The translations under genes and the position numbers were made by a program. This document shows positions 8,524-14,824 of a stretch of 29,530 bases of DNA, in pieces (the stretch's first letter is position 1; every line of letters starts with the position of its first letter). Location: the IMG/VR virus record IMGVR_UViG_3300027972_000044, positions 1 through 29,530 of that record, one strand, 5' to 3'. The notes below the pieces were generated by a model, which saw only the letters and a list, made by a program, of their open reading frames with translations, did no database searches and had not been told where the DNA came from. Source of the DNA: a virus.

Positions 8524-8803
8524 CTTTTAATAATTCAAAATATAATAAAAAAATTGCATTACAAGCTACATGACTAAGGTGTAATAATCCAGATTCAGGA
8601 TCAACAACTTCACCTTTTCTATGAGCCACTATATGTCTTAATAATGCCGCATAATATCTATCTTCTGCATTCTCCACTTTCTGCCAGTTATTGGCTTCAT
8701 ATTTCTTAGCTCCAAAAGTTAATACCTTTACTACTTCCTCTACACAATCTATTGGAATTAAATCCCAACGCAACTTATCATTATCAAATTTCAGTCCTTC
8801 CAT
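8510..8803 (-). CDS. DUF5664 (MazG-like) nucleotide pyrophosphohydrolase
   Basis: 97 residues with the features of the dATP/dGTP diphosphohydrolase N-terminal family: KFDNDKLRWDLIP, VEEVVKVLTFGAKKYEANNW, RYYAALLRHIVAHRKGE, and DPESGLLHLSHVACNAIFLLYFE. The acidic and histidine residues that bind metal are present. Members hydrolyse dATP or dGTP to the monophosphate. It overlaps the nucleotidase gene by 13 nt, so the two probably act on the same pool. Relatives occur in 2-aminoadenine phages (MazZ), but no PurZ-like gene lies in this window. Confidence 0.8.
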   Translation of the reverse strand: MEGLKFDNDKLRWDLIPIDCVEEVVKVLTFGAKKYEANNWQKVENAEDRYYAALLRHIVAHRKGEVVDPESGLLHLSHVACNAIFLLYFELLKDGKN

Positions 8804-9369
8804 ACATACATGACATTAAGTTCTTTTCTTATCACATTAAACACCATCTCTTCTGTCAAATCGACAGTATTCCAAGAAGAAGGTACTAAAATTGCCTTAC
8901 CACCAAAAGATCGAAAACTTTCTGTATTATGATAATAATCATCTATAAGTATATTACCGGGAGCAGTTAAAAGATATTTTTTGTTTGCAAAAATAACATC
9001 TTTTACATTAAGATTAAGGTATCTACTAAGCCAGGCTAGTTTTTCTTCTATACAAGCTATGCTTAATGAAGGAGCTGTTACAATAGTTACATCTCCCATA
9101 GAAGAAAGATATCCATATAGCTCTTTATACCAGGGCGTAGGCTTAAGATTATACCAAAACCAACGAGTGTCATCTATGGTTTTCCAGAAGTCTTTCTCTG
9201 TAATACCATAATAATCATAAGTAGGCCAGGCTCCAAATTCACTGGCATACTGCCTTAAAGTAATATTCTTCTGATACCTCTTATTAAGAGCATCTAAAGC
9301 TCCGGAAATAAAGTCTACTAAGACTCCATCCATGTCTAATAAAAACTGTAATCTTTTTTTCTCCATCAT
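8791..9369 (-). CDS. 5'(3')-deoxyribonucleotidase (NT5C, HAD superfamily)
   Basis: 192 residues. The HAD motif I (FLLDMDGVLVDF) lies at residues 9-20 with the nucleophile and acid aspartates, and motif II is VTIVTAPS. The motif IV acidic pair is in ILIDDYYHN, and GGKAILVPS follows. Such enzymes dephosphorylate dNMPs. First gene of its operon, beginning about 15 nt after the expected transcription start. Two adjacent ATGs (9369 and 9366) are possible starts. Next to the DUF5664 gene it suggests breakdown of host or competing nucleotides. Confidence 0.85.
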   Translation of the reverse strand: MMEKKRLQFLLDMDGVLVDFISGALDALNKRYQKNITLRQYASEFGAWPTYDYYGITEKDFWKTIDDTRWFWYNLKPTPWYKELYGYLSSMGDVTIVTAPSLSIACIEEKLAWLSRYLNLNVKDVIFANKKYLLTAPGNILIDDYYHNTESFRSFGGKAILVPSSWNTVDLTEEMVFNVIRKELNVMYVWKD

Positions 9370-9390
9370 TTAATGTTAATAATTCTTTGA

Positions 9391-9422
9391 CAAAGATACT
9401 ACCTAAATATAGAATAACCAAA
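9391..9422 (-). promoter_or_regulatory. Bacteroidota-type promoter of the nucleotidase/chaperone operon
   Basis: Minus strand: TTTG at 9422-9419, exactly 20 nt, then TATCTTTG at 9398-9391. The predicted start of transcription is near 9384, 15 nt before the first ATG. Confidence 0.75.
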
Positions 9423-9453
9423 CAATTATTCATTTATTTTAAAAAATAATAAT

Positions 9454-9481
9454 AAAAAACCCCCAATATTTCTATTGAGGG
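9454..9481 (-). terminator. Rho-independent terminator
   Basis: On the minus strand CCCTCAATA, loop GAAA, TATTGGGGG, then TTTTTT. The one wobble pair forms (U-G) on the minus strand but would be a C-A mismatch on the plus strand, which fixes its direction. It ends the transcript of the small membrane protein gene. Confidence 0.9.
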
Positions 9482-9526
9482 TAAAACCAAAACTATGAAC
9501 ACATGAAACAATGAAAAAAGCAATAC

Positions 9527-9694
9527 TTACTCTTCTATATCAAATAAAAATTTTAAACCTCTAATCATTAATAAAACCACTATCAACACTATTGCAAATC
9601 CCCAATACCATAAGGTAAAAAATAGTCCTAATATCGACCCTATTATTATACCTTCAAAAAATCTAAACTTCTTATATATATTAAATCTTTTCAT
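9527..9694 (-). CDS. Small membrane protein
   Basis: 55 residues from the ATG at 9694 (MKRFNIYKK). One long or two short membrane segments cover residues 12-48 (IIIGSILGLFFTLWYWGFAIVLIVVLLMI), with a basic N-terminus. An upstream ATG at 9715 lies inside a hairpin (ACAACT, 7-nt loop, AGTTGT), so it is less likely. Function unknown. It is alone between a promoter with a long leader and a terminator. Confidence 0.6.
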   Translation of the reverse strand: MKRFNIYKKFRFFEGIIIGSILGLFFTLWYWGFAIVLIVVLLMIRGLKFLFDIEE

Positions 9695-9715
9695 AAAAAA
9701 TCCCCTACAACTCAT

Positions 9716-9837
9716 TAAAAGTTGTTGATTGACCCCAGACAGCTTACTTTCACATGCCGTACGATTTACACCTACACTCCGAGTTTTACCTACTCAACTA
9801 AGGGAGTCCATGTTATCCTAGCTTCGGCTAATTATTT
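9716..9837 (-). ncRNA. Possible structured leader RNA or small RNA
   Basis: About 120 nt lie between the promoter at 9844-9875 and the membrane protein gene, whereas other left-arm leaders are 8-15 nt. On the minus strand I see hairpin TAGC-CGAA-GCTA, stem ACATG/CATGT enclosing ACTCC/GGAGT, and an alternative partner GGGGTC for GACTCC further downstream, so two folds compete. A hairpin also covers the upstream ATG. This could be a cis-regulatory leader or a separate RNA. It is GC-richer than its surroundings. No known riboswitch recognised. Confidence 0.4.
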
Positions 9838-9843
9838 TCGATG

Positions 9844-9875
9844 CAAATATAATAACTAATTTTGAAACTTCCAAA
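9844..9875 (-). promoter_or_regulatory. Bacteroidota-type promoter
   Basis: Minus strand: TTTG at 9875-9872, exactly 20 nt, then TATATTTG at 9851-9844. It drives the leader RNA and membrane protein gene. Confidence 0.7.
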
Positions 9876-9901
9876 AAAATCTTTTCCTGGTATAGCTTAA
9901 A

Positions 9902-10135
9902 CTATGAAATTGCTATATTATATATATGGTCTGTTGTGGTTGGAGACACTATTGGCTCATACCACTTATAATAATACCAGGGATAATATCCAACATAATT
10001 ATAAGTCTCCGAATAAATCTTATACTCCTTGTACTCTTCTCCAAAAGCTTTCTCAAGCCAAGTAACTAATTCAATTATGTTACAAGGCTCTAACAATGTA
10101 ACTAGTTTTTCTGTTGTGTTAATCTGAAATCTCAT
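9902..10135 (-). CDS. Hypothetical protein
   Basis: 77 residues. The second half is tyrosine- and tryptophan-rich (YNYVGYYPWYYYKWYEPIV). The first half (FQINTTEKLVTLLEPCNIIELVTWLEKAFGEEY) may form helices. It follows the RusA gene by 6 nt, in one operon. Not recognised. Confidence 0.6.
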   Translation of the reverse strand: MRFQINTTEKLVTLLEPCNIIELVTWLEKAFGEEYKEYKIYSETYNYVGYYPWYYYKWYEPIVSPTTTDHIYNIAIS

Positions 10136-10141
10136 ACCAAA

Positions 10142-10507
10142 TTATTTATTCCAAATAAGAATTTTACCTTCATCCCACCAAACTTTACTAGCCTCTATAT
10201 TCCAAATCTCCTTATCTTCATCCTTCAAACAATCATTTAAAGCCTTAACTAAATTATCTAAATCAGGCTTTTGTTTATGAGGCAATCCATGAGAACTATT
10301 CTTCTTTTCTTTAGTCCAACTCTTAGGCATAGCTATTAAAAACTCCACTTTATAACTATTACCTAACTTAAATTTCTTCTTCTTACAGATAAGGTTTATA
10401 GCATCTTTAAAGGCAAAATACCTATTTACTACTGGTCTTTTTTTCCACTTATCTGCTATTGTCATCCTAGGCTTAGGAACAGGATCTAAATTAATTTCTA
10501 TTATCAT
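10142..10507 (-). CDS. rusA: RusA-type Holliday junction resolvase
   Basis: 121 residues, the usual length. Family marks: PVPKPRMTIADKWKKRP at the N-terminus, FLIAMPKSW in the middle, and the signature HKQKPDLDNLVKALNDCL with the metal-binding aspartates, then a closing beta-strand segment (ILIWNK). RusA dimers cut four-way junctions during recombination or before packaging. It overlaps the preceding small membrane gene by 17 nt. Confidence 0.92.
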   Translation of the reverse strand: MIIEINLDPVPKPRMTIADKWKKRPVVNRYFAFKDAINLICKKKKFKLGNSYKVEFLIAMPKSWTKEKKNSSHGLPHKQKPDLDNLVKALNDCLKDEDKEIWNIEASKVWWDEGKILIWNK

Positions 10508-10583
10508 CCCACCTTAAATAAATTATTAGTCCTACTACTACAACTAATGCTATAATAACTATTACTAAACTTTCTGTTGTCAT
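10491..10583 (-). CDS. Small single-pass membrane peptide
   Basis: 30 residues, MTTESLVIVIIALVVVVGLI, then IYLRWDDNRN. One membrane helix spans residues 5-22 with a charged C-terminus. Its ATG overlaps the upstream stop (ATGA) and its end overlaps the RusA start by 17 nt, which supports it as a translated member of the operon. Function unknown. Confidence 0.6.
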   Translation of the reverse strand: MTTESLVIVIIALVVVVGLIIYLRWDDNRN

Positions 10584-10870
10584 ATTATCTTAGTTTTAAA
10601 AGCCAAATAAAAATTATCAGCTTTTGGTTTATCCTTATTCAATACTACAATAACCTTGTAATCCTGAAACTTAATCACAAGACTTTTTCCAAAGTCTACA
10701 AATCTATCTTCAGCTAAAGTTATACCTCCGTCTACCTTAATAATATTATTAACCTCTTCCTGAACTAAGGCATAACTCTCCTTGTCTACTTCAGCATACA
10801 GAATATTATTTTCAACAAGTTCTTTAGGAATCATGTTTATACAACGATCAATAGTGCCTAATATACTCAT
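10580..10870 (-). CDS. Hypothetical protein, first gene of the left arm
   Basis: 96 residues from the ATG at 10870; the longer frame would need a TTG inside the -7 element. Probable alpha/beta protein (LGTIDRCINMIPKELVENN, LVIKFQDYKVIVVLNK). It starts about 9 nt after the expected transcription start. No family recognised. Confidence 0.65.
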   Translation of the reverse strand: MSILGTIDRCINMIPKELVENNILYAEVDKESYALVQEEVNNIIKVDGGITLAEDRFVDFGKSLVIKFQDYKVIVVLNKDKPKADNFYLAFKTKII

Positions 10871-10885
10871 ATTATTATTTTTTTG

Positions 10886-10917
10886 CAAAGTTATATACTA
10901 ATATCGACAAATGCAAA
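10886..10917 (-). promoter_or_regulatory. Bacteroidota-type promoter, first of the left arm
   Basis: Minus strand: TTTG at 10917-10914, exactly 20 nt, then TAACTTTG at 10893-10886. Predicted start of transcription near 10879. Confidence 0.7.
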
Positions 10918-10973
10918 TTTTTAACTACTTATTTTTAACCCCGGGTACATTTTCTTAAAATTGTTGTATCCCC

Positions 10974-11022
10974 TATCGAGTGAGTATTTATTATGAATTA
11001 TAAGATGATTATCGAGTGAGTA
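10974..11022. repeat. 13-nt direct repeat, candidate operator pair
   Basis: TATCGAGTGAGTA occurs at 10974-10986 and again at 11010-11022, with starts 36 nt apart. The pair lies between the divergent arms, upstream of the first right-arm gene and about 60 nt from the left-arm promoter. It could bind a repressor or activator that sets the order of arm expression. No bound protein can be named. Confidence 0.55.
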
Positions 11023-11060
11023 AGTCATATCCACAAACACCCCGCCCACTTTCGTGTGTT

Positions 11061-11072
11061 GGGCATATGCCC
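11061..11072. promoter_or_regulatory. 12-bp perfect palindrome upstream of the first right-arm gene
   Basis: GGGCATATGCCC is a perfect palindrome 40 nt before the ATG at 11112, within an unusually GC-rich stretch. GCCCA at 11044-11048 can also pair with TGGGC at 11060-11064. It may be a dimeric operator or a 5' untranslated hairpin. I find no TAnnTTTG element here, so the right-arm start promoter remains unassigned. Confidence 0.45.
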
Positions 11073-11111
11073 CGGTTGTTTCACTAATGTTTTATTAAAA
11101 ATTTTCATACT

Positions 11112-11378
11112 ATGAAAACTTTGAGAAATCGCTATGCGATTGGTCGTGTCAGAATTGACGGCGTTAGGATGACTGGCACTAAAAGTGCAGTCGTCGATTA
11201 TACTGAGCTCACACCTGACGGTGATGATCAGAACTCTGGCACTGCCATGTGTTTTGACGTCGACGCTGTTGAGCTTGACGACGATGATTGCCTGGCTGGT
11301 AACAGCAGACTCTCCGCAAGCGGTGAGTTTATTGTACAGTCGAGAGCAATCGACCGTACAGGATTAGGACGTAAATAA
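11112..11378 (+). CDS. Acidic GC-rich hypothetical protein, first gene of the right arm
   Basis: 88 residues. The N-terminus is basic (MKTLRNRYAIGRVRIDGVR). The middle is acidic (ELTPDGDDQNSG, DVDAVELDDDDCLAGN). Codons use much more G and C than any neighbour, which suggests recent transfer or selection for high expression. It follows the repeat/palindrome region directly, so it is probably one of the first genes expressed. Its stop codon lies in the loop/stem of a terminator hairpin. A host-takeover protein or nucleic-acid mimic is possible, but nothing in the sequence proves it. Confidence 0.6.
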   Translation: MKTLRNRYAIGRVRIDGVRMTGTKSAVVDYTELTPDGDDQNSGTAMCFDVDAVELDDDDCLAGNSRLSASGEFIVQSRAIDRTGLGRK

Positions 11379-11393
11379 CGTCCTTTTCCTTTT
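11366..11393 (+). terminator. Terminator-like hairpin overlapping a stop codon
   Basis: AGGACGT at 11366-11372, loop AAATA, ACGTCCT at 11378-11384, then TTTCCTTTT. The stop codon TAA of the 88-residue gene spans loop and stem. It is the first of several similar elements at the start of the right arm. Confidence 0.65.
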
Positions 11394-11487
11394 AACTGAT
11401 GGAATGCTTTGATATTCATCAAATACCAAGTATCAATGATCAGTTATCGAGAGCCCTGATGGGGCTTTCTTGAAATTAATTTTTTTC
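11394..11487 (+). terminator. Two-hairpin element ending in a terminator-like stem
   Basis: A first hairpin pairs AACTGAT (11394-11400) with ATCAGTT (11439-11445) around a nested TTTGAT-attc-ATCAAA. A second pairs GAGAGCCC (11449-11456) with GGGCTTTC (11462-11469), followed after a short gap by a run of seven T. The pair may be a small RNA with its own terminator or an attenuator. Confidence 0.5.
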
Positions 11488-11880
11488 TACATATGAAGAA
11501 GGATTTTGACTGGGCGGGGCTCGTTATTTATTGTAATTAATTGATTTAGTGTTCATTAAGTCGAGCTCCAACCTTTTAAACCTTTTTAATCATCATTGTT
11601 TTAGTTCCAGATTTAATAATATAGCTTAAATTAAGTCAAGGTTGTTAAGCCATATTTCACTAAACTAACCTGTCAAAAATGTTAAATGTTAAATTCTACG
11701 CATCGCACACTTCGTAGTAGTCCTTATGACTAAAAGTGCAAAGCCTTATACTAGTTAAACGGGCTAGAAGAATACTAGTTTTGCCTGTTTTATAATTTAT
11801 AGTACTAACCTTTTAAAAAGCTTATTACAATTATGAAACTCATGTAGGAGGGAGTCCTGCCAATTATAATTAACGGATAA

Positions 11881-11929
11881 AAATGCCTTGCCATGATCTA
11901 GAAGGACTAGGGAGCGAGGCATTTCTTTT
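11881..11929 (+). terminator. Strong hairpin with T-rich tail
   Basis: AAATGCCTTGC (11881-11891) pairs with GCGAGGCATTT (11914-11924) over 11 bp with one G-U pair. The 22-nt loop contains a nested CTAG-aagga-CTAG. The tail is TTTCTTTT. It may end a small RNA transcribed from the non-coding stretch upstream. Confidence 0.6.
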
Positions 11930-11984
11930 AACTCGATTATTTATAAATAACTATATATAACTTTTACCATTTCCTTTCTGACTC

Positions 11985-12053
11985 AAGCCCTCATCTACCC
12001 TTCATTTTCTTGGATTTAATTAACATTATCTCTTAGATGGGGGCTTTTCTTTT
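11985..12053 (+). terminator. 13-bp hairpin with T-rich tail
   Basis: AAGCCCTCATCTA (11985-11997) pairs with TAGATGGGGGCTT (12034-12046), 13 bp with one G-U pair and a 36-nt AT-rich loop, followed by TTCTTTT. The tail resembles the hairpin at 11881. The long loop is unusual for a plain terminator. Confidence 0.6.
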
Positions 12054-12077
12054 GTTAATTATTAACCAATATATTTG
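12046..12077 (+). promoter_or_regulatory. Weak candidate promoter
   Basis: TATATTTGC at 12070-12078 matches TAnnTTTG. Exactly 20 nt upstream is TTTC, one base from the -33 consensus. It would start a transcript near 12084, leading into the small genes from 12211. Confidence 0.35.
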
Positions 12078-12210
12078 CCTATGCTACATTCTTACTCCAC
12101 CAATACTAATTGAGCTATGAGTAAGTTGAAAACTAGCTATTATCGTCTGTTTTGTATGGTATTAGCACTAATGATCTTAGACAAACAAACCAAATTAACT
12201 AAATCAATCA

Positions 12211-12282
12211 ATGAAAGAATTAATTGCTTATTTAGGAGTAGTCATGACTCAGGAAGATTATCTTGAGTATGACAAAGATTAA
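12211..12282 (+). CDS. Possible very small gene
   Basis: 23 residues, MKELIAYLGVVMTQEDYLEY and a short end. The ATG follows an A-rich stretch and the next small gene begins 12 nt after the stop. Length and lack of a family make it uncertain. Confidence 0.3.
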   Translation: MKELIAYLGVVMTQEDYLEYDKD

Positions 12283-12294
12283 AACTGTAAAGCT

Positions 12295-12396
12295 ATGTGG
12301 TATTATCCTACCTTTAAAGAACATCTTATTTCAATAATCAAAGTATTGTTGATAATAGGAGCAATTGTCTGGATAACTATAAAAACAACTTGTTAA
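12295..12396 (+). CDS. Small membrane peptide
   Basis: 33 residues. A single hydrophobic segment covers residues 11-29 (LISIIKVLLIIGAIVWITI), preceded by WYYPTFKEH. It lies 21 nt before the next gene. The hydrophobic pattern supports it as real. Function unknown. Confidence 0.5.
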   Translation: MWYYPTFKEHLISIIKVLLIIGAIVWITIKTTC

Positions 12397-12417
12397 CCTT
12401 CTAATAATATAGCTAAA

Positions 12418-12627
12418 ATGGCAATTTTAAGAAGTAAAAGACTTCTCTTAACATGTAAATGTTGGTTAGGAGAAGTTATAACAGATGTTCCTGAATATGG
12501 TTATCTGAAAGCCCTTGGCTTTAAGAAGTATGTTCCCAAAATAAGAGTTTACGTTACTGAGACTTTTAGTTTCAAGTATGTAGATAATGTTGGTAAAGAC
12601 ATAATGATTAATGTTTTTCAAAACTAG
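12418..12627 (+). CDS. Hypothetical protein
   Basis: 69 residues, basic, with a CxC (TCKCWLGE) near residues 13-17 and alternating hydrophobics later (KIRVYVTETFSFKYV). Not recognised. It is in line with the small genes on each side. Confidence 0.55.
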   Translation: MAILRSKRLLLTCKCWLGEVITDVPEYGYLKALGFKKYVPKIRVYVTETFSFKYVDNVGKDIMINVFQN

Positions 12628-12632
12628 TTGTT

Positions 12633-12767
12633 ATGAAATTTAATGATATCAAACCAGAAAAAAAGAAGAAAAGGATATTAGGCAAGAATTATATTCCATC
12701 AGATGTGATTATAAGAATGCCTAAGAATTCGAGGGATACAAACTTTCTTAAGGATCTCTGTAAATAA
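12633..12767 (+). CDS. Small basic hypothetical protein
   Basis: 44 residues, MKFNDIKPEKKKKRILGKNY followed by IPSDVIIRMPKNSRDTNFLKD and LCK. Very basic, so it may bind nucleic acid. It begins 5 nt after the preceding stop and ends 45 nt before a terminator. Confidence 0.5.
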   Translation: MKFNDIKPEKKKKRILGKNYIPSDVIIRMPKNSRDTNFLKDLCK

Positions 12768-12812
12768 TGGTTATTATCGTGACATAATAATAACATAGTT
12801 TTTAGTTGGTAT

Positions 12813-12841
12813 GGAGGATATGTAACAGTATCCTCCTTTTT
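12813..12841 (+). terminator. Rho-independent terminator
   Basis: GGAGGATA (12813-12820), loop of 8 nt, TATCCTCC (12829-12836), then TTTTT. Perfect 8-bp stem. It closes the group of small early genes. Confidence 0.9.
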
Positions 12842-12854
12842 AATAACTTAATTA

Positions 12855-12971
12855 TGAAAGAAACTAAGAGCTACTTCTATTTGTAGACATGTAAATGCAC
12901 AAGTCAAAATGGAAAACATTGAATTGCAATATGATCGTATTGCAGAACGTGAATCAAGAATCAACAAGTAA
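12855..12971 (+). other. Possible decayed small gene
   Basis: An ATG at 12855 opens a 10-codon frame ending in TAG, followed in the same frame by TCKCTSQNGKH. The TCKC echoes TCKCW in the gene at 12418, and both share ACATGTAAATG at the DNA level. A second frame from 12909 reads MENIELQYDRIAERESRINK. Together they look like one small gene broken by a stop and a shift, but short frames arise easily by chance. Confidence 0.25.
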
Positions 12972-13000
12972 TAAATATATTTACATTAAAATTAATTAAG

Positions 13001-14683
13001 ATGTTCAAAGCAAAAATCAAACCCCAAAAACAGACATCTGAATATTCTGTAGTTAAAACTCAGATAGGTGGATTCATAAAAGCAGGTCTTAAAGGATCTG
13101 CTGAAACAAAATCAGGCAATCTTGCAAAGAAATATGCTCATCTTGATGATCCTTTTCTTACTCAGTTTGGATCTGTTGGACAGTATAAACAGAAAAGATC
13201 TTTTGAGGAGATAGCAAACGATTGTGAATCTCTCTGGTCAAAAGACAAAAGACTTTCAATAGTCTTTATGGTTTATCTGAGAATAATAACAAGAATTGTT
13301 GTATTCTTTGATGGCACATCAACCAGAGTAGCTCAGAAAGGTGCAGAACTGAAACATGAGTCTATCATGAGGATGATCTGGCTCTTTGTTAAAAACGAAA
13401 GTTCTTTTTGGAAGAATATAGGTCTCTTTATATCTGTTGGATCTTGGAAAGATATCTTTACCATGCTTCAGTATGATTATATGTATCATGGTTGGAAAGA
13501 CAGAGTTCTTAATTGGGATAAAATAACCAATTTTATTCTTACAGGATTAGAGAATTCAAACACTGTTAATCTTGTCAAGAAATATCTTCCTCAGTTAAAA
13601 GCAAGATCTAAATGTACCACTATTGAATCAGAAGCTGATACTTATATAGCTAAGTTTATATGCCATAAAATATTTGGAGAAAATGAATCTCTGAAGATGG
13701 CTAGTTATAAAAAGTATAGAAAGATGAAATCTTCCGGTACAGCTCATTCCTGGCAACAGTTGATCAGCCAAAAAAAATTTGATCGTATTGATTTCAGTAA
13801 GATACATGGTAGAGCCTTATCTCTTCTTGTAAGAAGTAAGTTTCTTAAAAATCATGATCTTGTTGATAAGTATAATGCTTGGATTGGTGATCCTGAAACA
13901 AAAGATGTTAAATATACTGGATTTGTTCATGATTTATTTCAGACTTGTGAAAAATACAGAACTCTTGTTTCTATACCTGTACAAGAACAAACCACTATAA
14001 TTAAGCAATTTGATACTCTTGTTAAAAAAGCAGGAGAAAAGCCTATGACTAAGTATATTGTAGTCAGGGATACTAGTGGTTCAATGCGTAGTCAAGCCAA
14101 AGGATGTAATATGTCCAGTGGTAATATTGCCAAGGCTCTTTCATTATACTTTAGTCAATTTCTAACAGGAGCTTTCTCTAATGCCTGGATAGAATTTAGT
14201 CGTGAAGCTTTAATGCATTACTGGTCTGGAAATACTATTCTTGAAAAATGGTATAATGATAGTTCTAATTATGTAGGTAATACTGATTTTCTAAGTGTTA
14301 TACATCTTTTTATAAAGATAAAAGCACAAGGAATATCAGAAAGTGAATTTCCAGAAGGTATACTTTGTATATCTGATGGTGAATTTGACGGAGCATCATT
14401 AGCAGATACAAATGTAGAATACGCATTAAAACTACTTCGCAATGCTGGTTTTTCTGAAGAATATGTAAGAAATTTTGTTATTGTTCTTTGGAATATACCT
14501 AATATATTTTATTGGGATTCTACTACTAAATTTGAAACATATGAAGGATCATATCCTAATGTGTTTTATTTTGGTGGATACAATGCCAGTGTAATATCTT
14601 TTCTTTCGGATAAAGTAAAAACCACAAAAGAATTATTTGATTCAGTAATGGATCAGGAAGTTCTTAATAGAGTGGAATTGTAA
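13001..14683 (+). CDS. Ro60-like RNA-binding protein (TROVE/DUF2828-like with VWA domain)
   Basis: 560 residues, close to Ro60 in length. Residues 1-340 are helical and basic, with blocks such as DDPFLTQFGSVGQY, SKDKRLSIVFMVYLRI and SVGSWKDIFTMLQY, which fit the TROVE/DUF2828 helical-repeat ring that in Ro proteins binds misfolded RNA ends and Y RNA. Residues 350-550 form a von Willebrand A domain with a complete MIDAS: D357-T-S359-G-S361 (in VVRDTSGSMRS), T428 (GNTDF) and D459 (CISDGEFD). In bacteria Ro proteins act with a Y RNA and nucleases in RNA quality control. Here the gene is followed directly by about 970 nt of apparent structured RNA, matching the usual Ro/Y-RNA neighbourhood. Fold family is fairly sure; Ro function is inferred. 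DUF2828 proteins of unknown role are the alternative. Confidence 0.8.
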   Translation: MFKAKIKPQKQTSEYSVVKTQIGGFIKAGLKGSAETKSGNLAKKYAHLDDPFLTQFGSVGQYKQKRSFEEIANDCESLWSKDKRLSIVFMVYLRIITRIVVFFDGTSTRVAQKGAELKHESIMRMIWLFVKNESSFWKNIGLFISVGSWKDIFTMLQYDYMYHGWKDRVLNWDKITNFILTGLENSNTVNLVKKYLPQLKARSKCTTIESEADTYIAKFICHKIFGENESLKMASYKKYRKMKSSGTAHSWQQLISQKKFDRIDFSKIHGRALSLLVRSKFLKNHDLVDKYNAWIGDPETKDVKYTGFVHDLFQTCEKYRTLVSIPVQEQTTIIKQFDTLVKKAGEKPMTKYIVVRDTSGSMRSQAKGCNMSSGNIAKALSLYFSQFLTGAFSNAWIEFSREALMHYWSGNTILEKWYNDSSNYVGNTDFLSVIHLFIKIKAQGISESEFPEGILCISDGEFDGASLADTNVEYALKLLRNAGFSEEYVRNFVIVLWNIPNIFYWDSTTKFETYEGSYPNVFYFGGYNASVISFLSDKVKTTKELFDSVMDQEVLNRVEL

Positions 14684-14687
14684 TTAT

Positions 14688-14820
14688 AAAAGTAAACTCT
14701 CTCTGAAACTCACATAATTCTCACATCAGTAGTGAATCCTATAAAAGAAGAACCCTATGATACTAGTTTGGGTAGTGAGAAAATATCTAGGATTATATAC
14801 TAGTGAGAGTTTACTTTTTT
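14688..14820 (+). ncRNA. End-paired structured RNA, candidate Y-RNA-like partner
   Basis: AAAAGTAAACTCTC (14688-14701) pairs perfectly over 14 bp with GAGAGTTTACTTTT (14805-14818), enclosing 103 nt and ending in T residues. Inside, TTCTCAC (14718-14724) pairs with GTGAGAA (14775-14781), ACCC (14752-14755) with GGGT (14770-14773), and AATCCTA (14735-14741) with TAGGATT (14788-14794). The last pairing crosses the first inner one, giving a possible pseudoknot. A closed end helix, a large internal loop and a U-rich 3' end about 130 nt along are the layout of Y RNAs, and the element begins 5 nt after the Ro-like gene. I do not see the conserved Ro-binding helix of animal Y RNAs or a clear tRNA-like module. 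The outer stem and T-tract could also serve as terminator of the Ro-like gene. Confidence 0.6.
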
Positions 14821-14824
14821 AATT

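Larger units (their letters stand above)
11488..12210 (+). other. Region without a recognisable gene, with several possible RNA hairpins
   Basis: Neither strand has a convincing coding frame here. Visible structures are CTACG/CGTAG (11696-11700 with 11713-11717), AAACGGGC/GCCTGTTT around 11757-11790, and the two terminator-like hairpins listed separately. A 12-nt string, ACTAAAAGTGCA, is shared with the upstream 88-residue gene. The stretch could encode small RNAs or hold control sites; I cannot assign a function. Confidence 0.4.

Noticed and set aside
8510-8803. Evidence for 2-aminoadenine DNA
   Set aside because: A DUF5664 protein alone does not show this. The window has no PurZ-like adenylosuccinate synthetase, DatZ or DNA polymerase to support it.
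9720-9840. tRNA gene in the minus-strand leader
   Set aside because: There is no T-arm GGTTCGANTCC pattern and no cloverleaf with a 7-bp acceptor stem.
11061-11072. Phage attachment site
   Set aside because: No integrase or excisionase is visible in the window, and the palindrome lies between divergent arms, which suits an operator better.
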